Origin: Candidatus Finniella inopinata
Lineage (GTDB): Bacteria > Pseudomonadota > Alphaproteobacteria > Paracaedibacterales > CAITNM01
DNA length: 36,972 nucleotides
Assembly (NCBI GenBank): GCA_943322985.2
Contig: CALPGA020000010.1
Location: 1-36,972 of the forward strand
Direction: 5' to 3'
The notes beneath the pieces are model-generated. The model was not told the origin of the DNA, made no database searches, and worked only from the letters and a program-made list of their open reading frames with translations. Shown here one piece after another: positions 15,515 through 23,949 of this stretch; positions within the stretch are counted from its first letter, which is position 1, and the number at the start of each line of letters is the position of its first letter. Made by a program: the position numbers and the translations under genes.

Positions 15515-16444
15515 CTAACCCTCTAAGGTTTTTTCCATTTCAATCCATTCACGGGCAGTTAGGCCACTGTTTTCTTTAGTGACCACTTCTCCGCTTAAAC
15601 GTCTGCGTAATACTGCAAGCATTTTTGCTGAAAATACCGCAGCACCCATGCGATAATCCATGAACGCATCGTAAGCAAAAGGTACCCACTTTTTTAAAAC
15701 ATCAATCATCACATCTGCGTATGCTTGAATTTCATACTGAGCATGCGAATCTGCCCTAAGCCTTAAGAAATGCATAAGGTTATGCAGGTCAATTTTCCAA
15801 TACCACTGGGTATAGTAATTTACTGGCAAATTCATACGCGCTAATTCACGCGCAAGACCAGGACGATCCTCTTCGCCTTTTTCATTTAAAAGGTATTCGT
15901 ACGTATCGTAAGCCTGCATTGCATCGCGTTTTAAAAGATCCAGAACTTTCTGTGCATATTGAGGTTCTAGTACATTACCACGACCTTGGTGATTAATACT
16001 GGACTGCGCTGCCATATTTTCAATGTTTGGCATGTAAAATTCTCTATCGAGAATCGAATACCGTGCTGAATACTCGTTTACATTGGCTGTGCGATGGCGA
16101 ATCCACTGACGCGCAATAAAAATTGGAACCTTTACATGAAATTTGATTTCGCACATTTCAAAAGGCGTAGTGTGCCAATGACGCATAAGGTAATTAATCA
16201 ACCCGCGGTCTTCACTTACTTTTTTGGTGCCTTTGCCGTAGGAAACCCTAGCTGCTTGAACGATTGCTGAATCGTCTCCCATGTAATCAACTACGCGGAT
16301 AAACCCATGATCAAGCACTGGAATGGGCTTATACAGCATCTCTTCCAAAGCTGAAACAGTTGCTCGCCTTGTTTGAAATGACTCAGATGCTTGCTCAGCA
16401 AGTTCTTGGGCGTTTTGAGTGTTTAGGTGAACAACTTTTTCCAT
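15515..16444 (-). CDS. thyX: Flavin-dependent thymidylate synthase ThyX
   Basis: A 309-aa protein that makes dTMP from dUMP using FAD, NADPH and methylene-THF. The ThyX signature is [15 protein letters not shown] (usually RHRxxSxNExSxRY) near residues 119-133. [20 protein letters not shown] lies before it and [20 protein letters not shown] near 211, with the substrate-binding [11 protein letters not shown] near residue 235. The C-terminus ends EMEKTLEG. Only its last ~115 bp are duplicated near ccmE, which shows that this is the complete copy. The upstream region is shared with the divergent DUF2948 gene. Confidence 0.97.
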   Translation of the reverse strand: MEKVVHLNTQNAQELAEQASESFQTRRATVSALEEMLYKPIPVLDHGFIRVVDYMGDDSAIVQAARVSYGKGTKKVSEDRGLINYLMRHWHTTPFEMCEIKFHVKVPIFIARQWIRHRTANVNEYSARYSILDREFYMPNIENMAAQSSINHQGRGNVLEPQYAQKVLDLLKRDAMQAYDTYEYLLNEKGEEDRPGLARELARMNLPVNYYTQWYWKIDLHNLMHFLRLRADSHAQYEIQAYADVMIDVLKKWVPFAYDAFMDYRMGAAVFSAKMLAVLRRRLSGEVVTKENSGLTAREWIEMEKTLEG

Positions 16445-16449
16445 AAATT

Positions 16450-16479
16450 TTGTATTTTCAGTGAGTTACAAGCTATACT
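16450..16479 (+). promoter_or_regulatory. Candidate promoter of the DUF2948 gene
   Basis: TTGTAT (16450-16455), an 18-bp spacer and TATACT (16474-16479) lie in the 72-bp divergent gap between thyX and the DUF2948 gene. The -10 is good, the -35 fair. Confidence 0.3.
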
Positions 16480-16516
16480 AAAAAAGATTCTGTAAAAATC
16501 CAAGGGAAAAGCACCA

Positions 16517-16984
16517 ATGATACCGGCTAATAAGATGATAAAAATGCGTGCCCTAGACACCACTGACCTTAACCACATGGCAGAACAACTGCGTGACGGG
16601 CTTTGTCCTATGGTTACTATGGTGCATGAAAAAAATAGTTTTACACTTTTGGTGAATCGTTTTTGCTGGAATCATGAAGATAAACATGAAGGAATGCCTT
16701 TGCATTACCGTTCCCATGTCGGGCTACTTTTCCGTCATGTCCAAAGCGTACAGCGTAAGGGGTTCGAGCAACATTCAGCGGAAGATAGAATTTTAAACTT
16801 ACTGCATATTCATGCTAAGGAAACCCCAAAGGGCACCTGGGTGCATTTGGTGTTTTCAAAAGGCCATGAAATTCGACTGAAAATTGAAAAGCTGGAGGTC
16901 TACCTTAGTGACCTCCATGACCCATGGCCAACTCGTTCAAAGCCAACGCATTTACATGAACATATAACTGAAATGGTTGCCTAG
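16517..16984 (+). CDS. DUF2948 family protein
   Basis: A 155-aa protein with a ribosome-binding site AAGGGA eight bases before the ATG. It follows the DUF2948 pattern seen in alphaproteobacteria: an opening KMRALDTTDLNHMAEQLRDG, LLVNRFCWNHED near residue 44, a central VGLLFRHVQSVQRKGF strand pair, a short ILNLLHIHA segment and a C-terminal EIRLKIEKLEVYLSDL followed by PWPTRSKPTH. The function of the family is not established. In many alphaproteobacteria it sits near hisD/UPF0262-type genes, but no such neighbours are seen here. Divergent from thyX; an rmlB-like gene follows after 80 bp. Confidence 0.88.
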   Translation: MIPANKMIKMRALDTTDLNHMAEQLRDGLCPMVTMVHEKNSFTLLVNRFCWNHEDKHEGMPLHYRSHVGLLFRHVQSVQRKGFEQHSAEDRILNLLHIHAKETPKGTWVHLVFSKGHEIRLKIEKLEVYLSDLHDPWPTRSKPTHLHEHITEMVA

Positions 16985-17064
16985 CCTACATCAAATAGTT
17001 TTTAACTAATCCTTAACAATATAGGTACTACTATCATAGGTGAAATGTGTAACATGCATAGAAC

Positions 17065-18066
17065 ATGCGCTTATTTACCACTGGTGGCTGCGGCTTTATA
17101 GGGTCAAATTTCATACTGAAATGGATAAATGAAAGACAAAACCCCTTAGTCAATATTGATAGTCTTAACTATGCGGGTCAGCTTGCCAACTTAAACGAAA
17201 TTGAAAACAATCCTTTATACACATTCATGCATGGCAGCATCAATAATCGCTCTTTAGTTGCAAATACTTTTGCATTTCACACACCTGATTGTGTAGTTCA
17301 TTTTGCTGCCGAGTCACGCACGGATGATGCTGCACAAAAAGCAGAACAATTTCTAATCAATAACGTGATAGGTACTTTTAATTTGCTGGAAGAAACCTTA
17401 GCTTACTGGAAAAATTTATCACCAAGTGCTCAAGAAAAATTCAAATTCATTCATATTTCAACTGATGAAGTGTATGGAAATGAAACTTCCTCATACCAAC
17501 CTAATAGTCCTTATGCTGCAAGCAAGGCAAGTGCAGATCATTTTGTAAGGGCCTATCATCACACCTATGGTCTGCCAACCATTACTATTCATTCAGGAAA
17601 TGTTTACGGACCCCGCCAATACACTGAAAAATTAATCCCCAGTATTCTTCAACAAGCTTTGTCAGGTGAGCCACTAGCAGTACATGGAAACGGGGAAAAT
17701 ATGCGTGACTGGCTATATGTTGACGATGCAGTTGCAGCTATTGGTCTGATTGTGGAAAATGGGATGCCTGGTGAAGCCTATCACATTAGTGCTGAACAAG
17801 AACGCTCAAACCTAAACCTCATTAAAACCATGTGCCAAATTTTAGAAAAGAAAATAGAACACCCTGGAATTCCTTCATTTGAATCACTTATTCAGTTAAT
17901 TCAAGATGGAGCAAGCAATGATGCGCATCACACACATGACAACGAAAAAATCTGCAATCAATTAGGCTGGAATCCCAACACCTCATTAAATGAAGGACTT
18001 GATGCCACTATAAACTGGTATCTGCAGCATTGGTCTGCTGAATTACGAGGCAAGCCTTATAATTAA
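17065..18066 (+). CDS. rmlB: dTDP-glucose 4,6-dehydratase-like NAD-dependent epimerase/dehydratase
   Basis: A 333-aa extended short-chain dehydrogenase. The Rossmann NAD loop is GGCGFIGSNF at residues 7-16. The active site fits RmlB: STDEVYG (residues 132-138, with Asp134-Glu135 as in the dehydratase) and YAASKA (Tyr150 and Lys154). The C-terminal NGENMRDWLYVDDA substrate region is present. Departures from typical RmlB are AAESRTDDA in place of AAESHVDRS and HSGNVYGPRQ in place of CSNNYGPYQ, so the exact sugar nucleotide is uncertain. No rmlA, rmlC or rmlD is nearby. The start has no good ribosome-binding site; an ATG at 17054 is in another frame. The 3' end overlaps the cytochrome c gene by four bases. 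Confidence 0.85.
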   Translation: MRLFTTGGCGFIGSNFILKWINERQNPLVNIDSLNYAGQLANLNEIENNPLYTFMHGSINNRSLVANTFAFHTPDCVVHFAAESRTDDAAQKAEQFLINNVIGTFNLLEETLAYWKNLSPSAQEKFKFIHISTDEVYGNETSSYQPNSPYAASKASADHFVRAYHHTYGLPTITIHSGNVYGPRQYTEKLIPSILQQALSGEPLAVHGNGENMRDWLYVDDAVAAIGLIVENGMPGEAYHISAEQERSNLNLIKTMCQILEKKIEHPGIPSFESLIQLIQDGASNDAHHTHDNEKICNQLGWNPNTSLNEGLDATINWYLQHWSAELRGKPYN

Positions 18067-18596
18067 GGTATGGCGGCAGGGCTGTCTGATTGATTGCGTA
18101 AATACGCAATAAGGTCTGCCCGTTCCTGAACGTTTGAAAGTCCTACAAATGACATTTTAGTGCCCTTAATGTATTCTCGGGGCTTGTGTAAATACGCATT
18201 AAGCGCTTCGTAATCCCACTTGCCGCCATGAGACTTCATAGCTTGAGAATAGGCGTAGTCTGCTGCATGAGCAACCATACTCATAACAACGCCCCATAGA
18301 TTAGGCCCCGTTCTGTGGGAAGCACCTTTTTCAAAGGTGTGACACTGTAAACATTTTTTTGCAACTTTTTCACCATTTGCCACATTAGCTGTAGCAAGCA
18401 AAGGGCTTATTGGTTCAAGTGTTTTTTCTGCTTCCTTGGAATTTAAAGAAACTTGTGCACCACCATCAATGCCCAAAATGTTTTTTTCTAAGTACGTTGG
18501 ATGCACCAATCCTTCACCAATTAAATGAAAAACTTGCATGCAAAGTAATGCCACCAAAATGCTTGCAAATATTTTATTGAATTCCAGATTATTCAT
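18063..18596 (-). CDS. Membrane-anchored class I cytochrome c (CycM/c552-like)
   Basis: A 177-aa protein with an uncleaved N-terminal anchor (about residues 9-30). A linker leads to a cytochrome c domain with heme site CLQCH (Cys82, Cys85, His86) and the axial Met in KGTKMSFVG (Met148). The GPNLWGVV and AYLHKPREYIKGTKM segments are standard for this class, which carries electrons from the bc1 complex to the terminal oxidase in the periplasm. Heme attachment would use the ccmCDE genes at 11868-13043. The ATG overlaps the stop of the upstream hydrolase gene by four bases, suggesting coupling. Confidence 0.93.
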   Translation of the reverse strand: MNNLEFNKIFASILVALLCMQVFHLIGEGLVHPTYLEKNILGIDGGAQVSLNSKEAEKTLEPISPLLATANVANGEKVAKKCLQCHTFEKGASHRTGPNLWGVVMSMVAHAADYAYSQAMKSHGGKWDYEALNAYLHKPREYIKGTKMSFVGLSNVQERADLIAYLRNQSDSPAAIP

Positions 18597-19465
18597 GCAT
18601 AAAACTGCTCCATAGCAGTCACTATCTTATTTTCAAAAACCTTTGGCCTAGCGTGCCCCATGCCTTCTATAATGGTAAGCGTAGCATCGTAATGACTAGC
18701 AGTTTTTCTAGCATGAACTACAGGCAACATAGGGTCAGCACTGCCATGGATAACATGAACCGGGCAAGTGGCCTGTACATTGTAATAAGTCATTGGTCCC
18801 TGCGCACATGCCATAACATGATTATGCATAATATTGGGCGGCATATCCTTATTGCGTCTTAAATACGCTTTTTCAAGAACGGGAACCCATTCAGCTTCGT
18901 CAAACTGGCTTTCCTTACCATTAAATAACTTAAGCACCTTAAGGCTTTTGAATAACCAGGAATCAAAATCAGATGGATCAATCGCCCCAATAGTTTTTAA
19001 ACCATCTAGAACTTCTTTTTCAGGAGGCGGTAAATCATTAGCAGCTAAATTACCGAGCATCGCTTTACTCATCGATGAAAAATCAATCGTACTCATAATA
19101 AGCGTTACACTTAATAAACGTTCTGGTTTTTGTTGCATGCAAAGCTGGGCCAAATACCCACCCATTGAGGTGCCAACCAAATGCGCTTTTTGTATGTTGT
19201 AACCATCTAAAATACGTATAACATCATTACTTAAGTCGCGCAGGCCATAGGGTTTCGCCATATAATTAATATGTGATGATTGCCCCACATCACGGTGATC
19301 ATAACGAATAACGAAGAAATGTTTAGAAAGCAGGGTGCAAAAGCTATCACTCCACATGATGCCCTGCCCTGCAACGCCCATAATCAATATAAGCGCTGGG
19401 TTCTTTGCATCACCAAAGTTTTCCGTCCAAAACTCAAGCGAATCTGATTGAACTATTTGCTCCAC
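18593..19465 (-). CDS. Alpha/beta hydrolase (esterase/RdmC-like)
   Basis: A 290-aa single-domain alpha/beta hydrolase. The nucleophile elbow is GTSMGG (Ser100), the oxyanion region is IMGVAGQGIMW near residue 29, and the acid and His are visible in HVIHGSADPMLP and GMGHARP near the C-terminus. The RYDHRDVGQS loop is typical of the EstA/RdmC group of small-ester hydrolases. No signal peptide, so cytosolic. The substrate cannot be read from sequence. It is eight bases downstream of tolB and overlaps the cytochrome c gene, so tolB, hydrolase and cytochrome may be one transcript without an obvious functional link. Confidence 0.85.
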   Translation of the reverse strand: MEQIVQSDSLEFWTENFGDAKNPALILIMGVAGQGIMWSDSFCTLLSKHFFVIRYDHRDVGQSSHINYMAKPYGLRDLSNDVIRILDGYNIQKAHLVGTSMGGYLAQLCMQQKPERLLSVTLIMSTIDFSSMSKAMLGNLAANDLPPPEKEVLDGLKTIGAIDPSDFDSWLFKSLKVLKLFNGKESQFDEAEWVPVLEKAYLRRNKDMPPNIMHNHVMACAQGPMTYYNVQATCPVHVIHGSADPMLPVVHARKTASHYDATLTIIEGMGHARPKVFENKIVTAMEQFYA

Positions 19466-19473
19466 AGGCAGCC

Positions 19474-20793
19474 TTAATCATTTGCCATGATAGATGTCAT
19501 TAAAGGCGACCAAGAGCCATCCGTAGCACCCTTTTGTGTGGGAATACGTCTGCGGTTTCTACCAGTCAAATCAATCATGTCAATTTGGCTTTTATCAAGA
19601 AGACTGCCTTGACGTGAATACATAATGTATCTTCCATTGGGCGACCAAGTCGGGCTTTCAACCATGTACCCTTGAGCAATCAAACGCTCACCGGTGCCAT
19701 CGGGAAACATAACTCCAATGTAGAAAGTGCCTTCTACCTGCTTAGTAAAGGCAATCAAATCACCCCGTGGAGACCATGCTGGCTGGAAGTACCTTGACCC
19801 ACCTTTTCCAAAACTAATACGCCTTACGTTTCCGCCGCTTGTATCCATGACAAATAGCTGAGGTTTTGGTCCGTCTCTATCAGACACGAACACAATCTGG
19901 TTTCCATCTGGAGAATAACAAGGAGATGTATCAATGCAACGATGTTCTGTTAGCTGGTCCTTTTTTCCTGAGGCGACGTCCATTATATAAACCGCACTGG
20001 CACCATCTTTTTCATAGCTCATAACTACTTTGCTGCTATCAGGGGAAAACCTTGGAGCAAGAGTCATGCCTGGAAAATGCCCGAGTTCTTTTGAAGACTT
20101 ATTTTTCAAATCCATAATGTAAACGCGTGGTTGTTGATTGATGTAAGAAAGATACGCGACCTTTTGTGCATCAGGAGAAACACGCGGTGTTAGCACTAAA
20201 TTTTTACCGTCAGTTAAAGCTTGGGGGTTAAATCCGTCCCAATCCATAATCATCATGCGTTTTTTAGGATTTTTACGGTCATTGTTTATATCTTCAATAA
20301 AGACAATTTTAGAATCAAACACACCCGTTTCACCAGTTGTACGACCATAAATGCTATCAGCCATAATATGAGTCATGCGGCGCCAATTCTTTTGTTCACC
20401 GTTATAGGAAAGCCCTTGCATTTGTTGACCTGTTAACACATCAAATAAGCGAAAGCTTATTGTAATTTTATCAGAGCTTAGCTTTTTCACTTCTCCGTAC
20501 ACTAAGAAACGTGCTTTTAAGGGGCGCCAGTTGCTCATATTAGGACCACTTGCCACCAAGGAATCTGCGGTTTGTAAAAATGCCGTTTTTCCTATGGCTA
20601 CAAACAAGCCAGATGCCTCTAAGTCATTAATAAGGACCTTCGCAATATCTTCTCCAAGATTATCAATACTATCGGGGTTATGAAAATCAACCACTGCTAT
20701 AGGGTCTGGCTGAATATCACCCTTGGTGATTTCAATTTTTAAAGCGTGCAGGTTGAAAGTGAAAAGTAAAACGGCAAGACAATAACGGATCAT
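19474..20793 (-). CDS. tolB: Tol-Pal system beta-propeller protein TolB
   Basis: A 439-aa periplasmic protein that links Pal to TolA during outer-membrane constriction. Signal peptide at residues 1-17 (ending LHA), then the N-terminal alpha/beta domain (IAVVDFHNPDSIDNLGEDIA ... VYGEVKKL). The six-bladed propeller shows repeated blocks such as LTPRVSPDAQKVAYLSY, LAPRFSPDSSKVVMSY, TSPCYSPDGNQIVFVSD and ESPTWSPNGRYIMYSR. The last blade ends TDGSWSPL. tolB usually lies with tolQRA and pal; here it is alone between two alpha/beta hydrolases. The intergenic gap upstream contains a perfect palindrome. Confidence 0.97.
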   Translation of the reverse strand: MIRYCLAVLLFTFNLHALKIEITKGDIQPDPIAVVDFHNPDSIDNLGEDIAKVLINDLEASGLFVAIGKTAFLQTADSLVASGPNMSNWRPLKARFLVYGEVKKLSSDKITISFRLFDVLTGQQMQGLSYNGEQKNWRRMTHIMADSIYGRTTGETGVFDSKIVFIEDINNDRKNPKKRMMIMDWDGFNPQALTDGKNLVLTPRVSPDAQKVAYLSYINQQPRVYIMDLKNKSSKELGHFPGMTLAPRFSPDSSKVVMSYEKDGASAVYIMDVASGKKDQLTEHRCIDTSPCYSPDGNQIVFVSDRDGPKPQLFVMDTSGGNVRRISFGKGGSRYFQPAWSPRGDLIAFTKQVEGTFYIGVMFPDGTGERLIAQGYMVESPTWSPNGRYIMYSRQGSLLDKSQIDMIDLTGRNRRRIPTQKGATDGSWSPLMTSIMAND

Positions 20794-20813
20794 ACAATCA
20801 AAATTTATAAGGT

Positions 20814-20828
20814 TATGATTAAATCATA
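20814..20828. promoter_or_regulatory. 15-bp palindrome upstream of tolB
   Basis: TATGATT-A-AATCATA is a perfect 7+1+7 inverted repeat in the 54-bp gap between the upstream hydrolase and tolB, 21 bp before the tolB start. It could be an operator. No terminator-like T-run follows on the minus strand. Confidence 0.3.
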
Positions 20829-20847
20829 GCAAAATTATGTCTCATAC

Positions 20848-21825
20848 TTAAAGGGGGTAATCGTCCTCAATAAAATCAGTAATGGCTTCGAAAAACCGCT
20901 CGGCTCCCTGTTCTAAAATTCCATAATGAGTAGCATCAGCAATATCCAGACGTTGTTTCTGGCAAGTAAGAGTCGCCATTAATCCATCAGCATCAGCGCA
21001 TAGACTGGCCGTGTCGTATTCCCCGCGTAATACTAAAGTTGGACACTGTATTTTTGACGCATCATAAATAGGGTTTTGATTATAGGTTCGCAAAGCGTCG
21101 GCCAACACACCTGTTGGAATACGGATACAACCTTTGTTTTTAGTCTTTTCGGCCCAGTCCACATCTGTGCTTTCAATATGGTCAAGCAGTGCTTTAAATG
21201 TACTTGGGTCACGCCATGAAGCATCCCTGCCCCGTAGCTCTCGATCCCATAAACCACACCAACGTTCACGCGAAGCAATGCGATAGCTTTTAATGCCAGG
21301 GTTAATTTTGGTCGAATCACTAGAATCTGCCAATTCCTGCCAAGCGGGGTTTTTATAACTATAAACCGGCCCCAAAAGCACTAATTTCGAAACCCAATTT
21401 GAATGAGTGGCAATGTAGCCGCCAATGCTGCTACCCCAAGAAAATCCAACTAAAACAATGGGCACACCCGGGTGGCGTTCTTGTATCATCTGAACTACAT
21501 CGTCTACATCAGCTGCAGCATCTGTATGGGTAATAAGCGGAGACCCAGCCACGGAAGGATCATCCATTTCAGTTGGTTTTGACGATAGTCCATACCCCCT
21601 GAAATCTAGCGAGTATGTCGCATAACCTTTTGCTGCCATGTATGACAGCATTGTTGGTTTATCTTGTGCACATGGCAAATCAAAAATAATGCTAGGTAGG
21701 GTCGCCCCATGCAGAATCAACACAATTGTTTTGGCTTGTTTTTCTGGTAATTTTACACGGACTGCAATTTTGCCCGATGCGCAAGCAGTGCTAGGTATGT
21801 ACATAATGGACAAAGGAAAATTCAA
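20848..21825 (-). CDS. Alpha/beta hydrolase (lysophospholipase-like)
   Basis: A 325-aa protein. The start is a TTG at 21825 that overlaps the upstream stop as TTGA; ATG at 21804 is the alternative. The nucleophile elbow is GFSWGS (Ser129), the oxyanion loop LILHGATLPS near residue 36, DFRGYGLSS near 74, the acid in LRGEYDTAS and the His in DATHYGIL near the C-terminus. A lid region rich in Trp and Arg (residues 175-240) follows the core. It belongs to the broad hydrolase/lysophospholipase group; the substrate is unknown. No signal peptide. It is translationally coupled to a small exported protein gene and lies upstream of tolB on the same strand. Confidence 0.8.
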   Translation of the reverse strand: MNFPLSIMYIPSTACASGKIAVRVKLPEKQAKTIVLILHGATLPSIIFDLPCAQDKPTMLSYMAAKGYATYSLDFRGYGLSSKPTEMDDPSVAGSPLITHTDAAADVDDVVQMIQERHPGVPIVLVGFSWGSSIGGYIATHSNWVSKLVLLGPVYSYKNPAWQELADSSDSTKINPGIKSYRIASRERWCGLWDRELRGRDASWRDPSTFKALLDHIESTDVDWAEKTKNKGCIRIPTGVLADALRTYNQNPIYDASKIQCPTLVLRGEYDTASLCADADGLMATLTCQKQRLDIADATHYGILEQGAERFFEAITDFIEDDYPL

Positions 21826-22247
21826 CTTTCTTCGTTAAGTTTCGCCTTAAGTAGCTTCTTCTCGGCATTATATGCGTTTTTGTAATATTTATAAGCAGAA
21901 ACTGACTCTAGTTGTGTATTCATACTTTGCAGTGTTAGCGAAAACGTATCTCCTAATGTAAGGTGCATTTCTTCAAATTTTTCTCGCAACAATTTATTTT
22001 GATTGGAGACTTCTGCAGCAACTTCAGCAGCGTCTTCAATATTATATGCATCATACGTAGCACGGGCAGTTTCCCAAAAAATTTTAAAATACTGAAGCTT
22101 TGTAGCGGGTGTTGCTGCAGATATTTGTGATGTCGTTAAGCCTTGCCTTGCATCATCTTCCTCTAAAGAGGAGTCACTGACTTCTGTAGCAGCACAAAAA
22201 ACATTTCCAGTAATAATCAGTCCCATTAATGTAAACATCTTAAACAT
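21822..22247 (-). CDS. Exported helical protein, unknown (141 aa)
   Basis: A 141-aa protein with a signal peptide at residues 1-20 (MFKMFTLMGLIITGNVFCAA) and a mature N-terminus that is Ser/Glu/Asp-rich. The rest is helical: ATKLQYFKIFWETARATYDA near 47-66, then EVSNQNKLLREKFEEMHL, ending in a Lys-rich amphipathic helix (NAEKKLLKAKLNEES). No domain recognised. The stop TGA overlaps the TTG start of the downstream hydrolase. It is the last of four consecutive exported proteins (21822-25020) that run toward the hydrolase-tolB genes. Confidence 0.65.
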   Translation of the reverse strand: MFKMFTLMGLIITGNVFCAATEVSDSSLEEDDARQGLTTSQISAATPATKLQYFKIFWETARATYDAYNIEDAAEVAAEVSNQNKLLREKFEEMHLTLGDTFSLTLQSMNTQLESVSAYKYYKNAYNAEKKLLKAKLNEES

Positions 22248-22304
22248 AATTTCCCTATATGGGTGGTAAAACTTATAAACCTGCCCTATTCACAGATTAT
22301 CAAG

Positions 22305-23060
22305 CTACTCGTTAATAACAAGTGAATTATGTGGATGTTCAATGATTTTAGGAATATCACCGGCTTCTGCTGGTGGCAAAATATGTGCCTCTGCAGCTGT
22401 GAATAAAAAAATGCTCGGTGAAGCTATATCAAGCTTTTCGGCTAATTTTGTTTTGAAAAAAACATCTTCATACACATGTTTAGTGCCTTTATCAAAGGAA
22501 AGCTTTTTGGTGTCTAGCTTTAATTTTTTAGCTTCTACCATAGTGTTATTTTTAGAACCTTCAACCGTGTTATACGTAAGTGCTAGCTGAAAAGCCTTTT
22601 TAGGGCTTTGAAGAGATGCCGCCCATATCAATTCAGCTTGTTCACCTGACTTTTTGCCAAACATTGATATTGGCACAATAAACACAGAGCAATTCATTTT
22701 TGGCAATGCTTTTTGAACATTCTGCAAATACATAAGGCTGCCAGCATCGGTCATATCAGCAAACACAACAAGTTCATTTCCAGAATGATGCTTAATGCAA
22801 AAACCTGCCTTTATAATTTTTTCTTTATTTTGAAAGATGTTTTTTTCTAAAGTTTTCTCAGTGCTTTTAAGGTTATCGTTAGCTGACTTGTTGATAAGCG
22901 ATACAAAAAAACGTGGGTCCTTCTCAGCCAATGCTTCAAGAGAACCCTCTAGGGTACTTAAATCACGACTATCTTTTGTACAAACATACAAGCCAATACC
23001 AGCTGTTGCTATAAGATTTAAAACAGTCAAAATAGAAAGAAGCTTGGGATTTATAAACAT
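22305..23060 (-). CDS. DsbC-like thioredoxin-fold protein lacking the CxxC
   Basis: A 251-aa protein with an N-terminal anchor or signal (residues 8-28). Residues 97-155 align by eye with DsbC/DsbG: ELVVFADMTDAGSLMYLQNV stands where DsbC has a strand ending in T-CGYC-H. A later AELIWAASLQSPKKAFQLAL matches DsbC's IWCAKDKNKAF region. Near the C-terminus DIASPSIFLFT fits the cis-Pro strand (SGTPAVVL in DsbC). The two active-site cysteines are replaced by Asp and Ser (TDAGS), so it cannot be a disulfide isomerase. It may act as a chaperone-like or binding protein. It lies in a run of exported proteins of unknown function. Confidence 0.65.
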   Translation of the reverse strand: MFINPKLLSILTVLNLIATAGIGLYVCTKDSRDLSTLEGSLEALAEKDPRFFVSLINKSANDNLKSTEKTLEKNIFQNKEKIIKAGFCIKHHSGNELVVFADMTDAGSLMYLQNVQKALPKMNCSVFIVPISMFGKKSGEQAELIWAASLQSPKKAFQLALTYNTVEGSKNNTMVEAKKLKLDTKKLSFDKGTKHVYEDVFFKTKLAEKLDIASPSIFLFTAAEAHILPPAEAGDIPKIIEHPHNSLVINE

Positions 23061-23121
23061 ATAATGGCGGGTAAAATTTCACAGATTTAGTCTAATTCAT
23101 AGGTTAATATTCAAGCAATGG

Positions 23122-23883
23122 CTAATCTTCACTTTTAATGGCATCAATTTTCTTTTGCGTTAACCCCAAAGCATGAGAAATCTGATCTCCGCTGCAATCC
23201 CCTTTGTCTAAAAGGCTTAAATAAGTGACTCGTAGATCTTCTGTGATTACGCATAATGAATTTATCATCATGATAATTTTAAATGATAGCTGATGGTGCA
23301 TACCTTCAAGAATTTTTCCGTATCCATCAATTTCTTTATAAGCTAGAGAAAGGTACGATAGCAGTTGAAACTTTTCCTGCAGCTCTAATGCGCCACGTTG
23401 AATAAGATCAACCGTATGAATTAAATCTATAACATCTAATTTAAGACCCATATTTAGCATGCCGTGCAAAATGCTAACGTACCCTGCAATGTGTGATTCA
23501 AGATGAGCCAATGTATATAAAAAATTCTCAAACCCTGTATTCTTGTCTTTCAACATTACAGCAATTGTGTTTTTATCTTCACCGCTAAATTTTGCTGAAA
23601 TATTCTTTTTTTTAAGCAATTCATCAATATCTAGCGCACTTAAGTGCTCTGCCAATTGTTTGCAATTTTTTGAAAATGATCCGGTTATTATCTCATATAG
23701 AGCTTTGGTAATTTTACCTGCCTTTGGTAAATTTGTAATAGCCTCATGAATAGGTTCCTGCATGGTTGCTGGCACACAACGCGCAATTTCTTCAATGCTT
23801 GGGTTGATGCGCTCAGGACCTGTTAGGGGCTTGCCGAACCCAAAGCTGATATTTAGTAGAAATAATAAAAAAAGTACTCGCAT
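23122..23883 (-). CDS. Exported helical protein, unknown (253 aa)
   Basis: A 253-aa protein with signal peptide MRVLFLLFLLNISFGFGKPL (residues 1-17, cleavage near FG-KP). The mature protein is almost all predicted helix, with long amphipathic segments (KITKALYEIITGSFSKNCKQ near 55-74, HLESHIAGYVSILHGML near 128-144, LQEKFQLLSYLSLAYKEID near 168-186). Four Cys are present in the mature part. No known motif. It resembles the 2977-3699 protein in size and layout but not clearly in sequence. Real gene by signal peptide and length; function unknown. Confidence 0.65.
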   Translation of the reverse strand: MRVLFLLFLLNISFGFGKPLTGPERINPSIEEIARCVPATMQEPIHEAITNLPKAGKITKALYEIITGSFSKNCKQLAEHLSALDIDELLKKKNISAKFSGEDKNTIAVMLKDKNTGFENFLYTLAHLESHIAGYVSILHGMLNMGLKLDVIDLIHTVDLIQRGALELQEKFQLLSYLSLAYKEIDGYGKILEGMHHQLSFKIIMMINSLCVITEDLRVTYLSLLDKGDCSGDQISHALGLTQKKIDAIKSED

Positions 23884-23949
23884 TTAACTTGAGTGTATAA
23901 TTACGTCCATTGTAACTATTCACCTGTTTGCCTTAAAATCAGGTTAATT

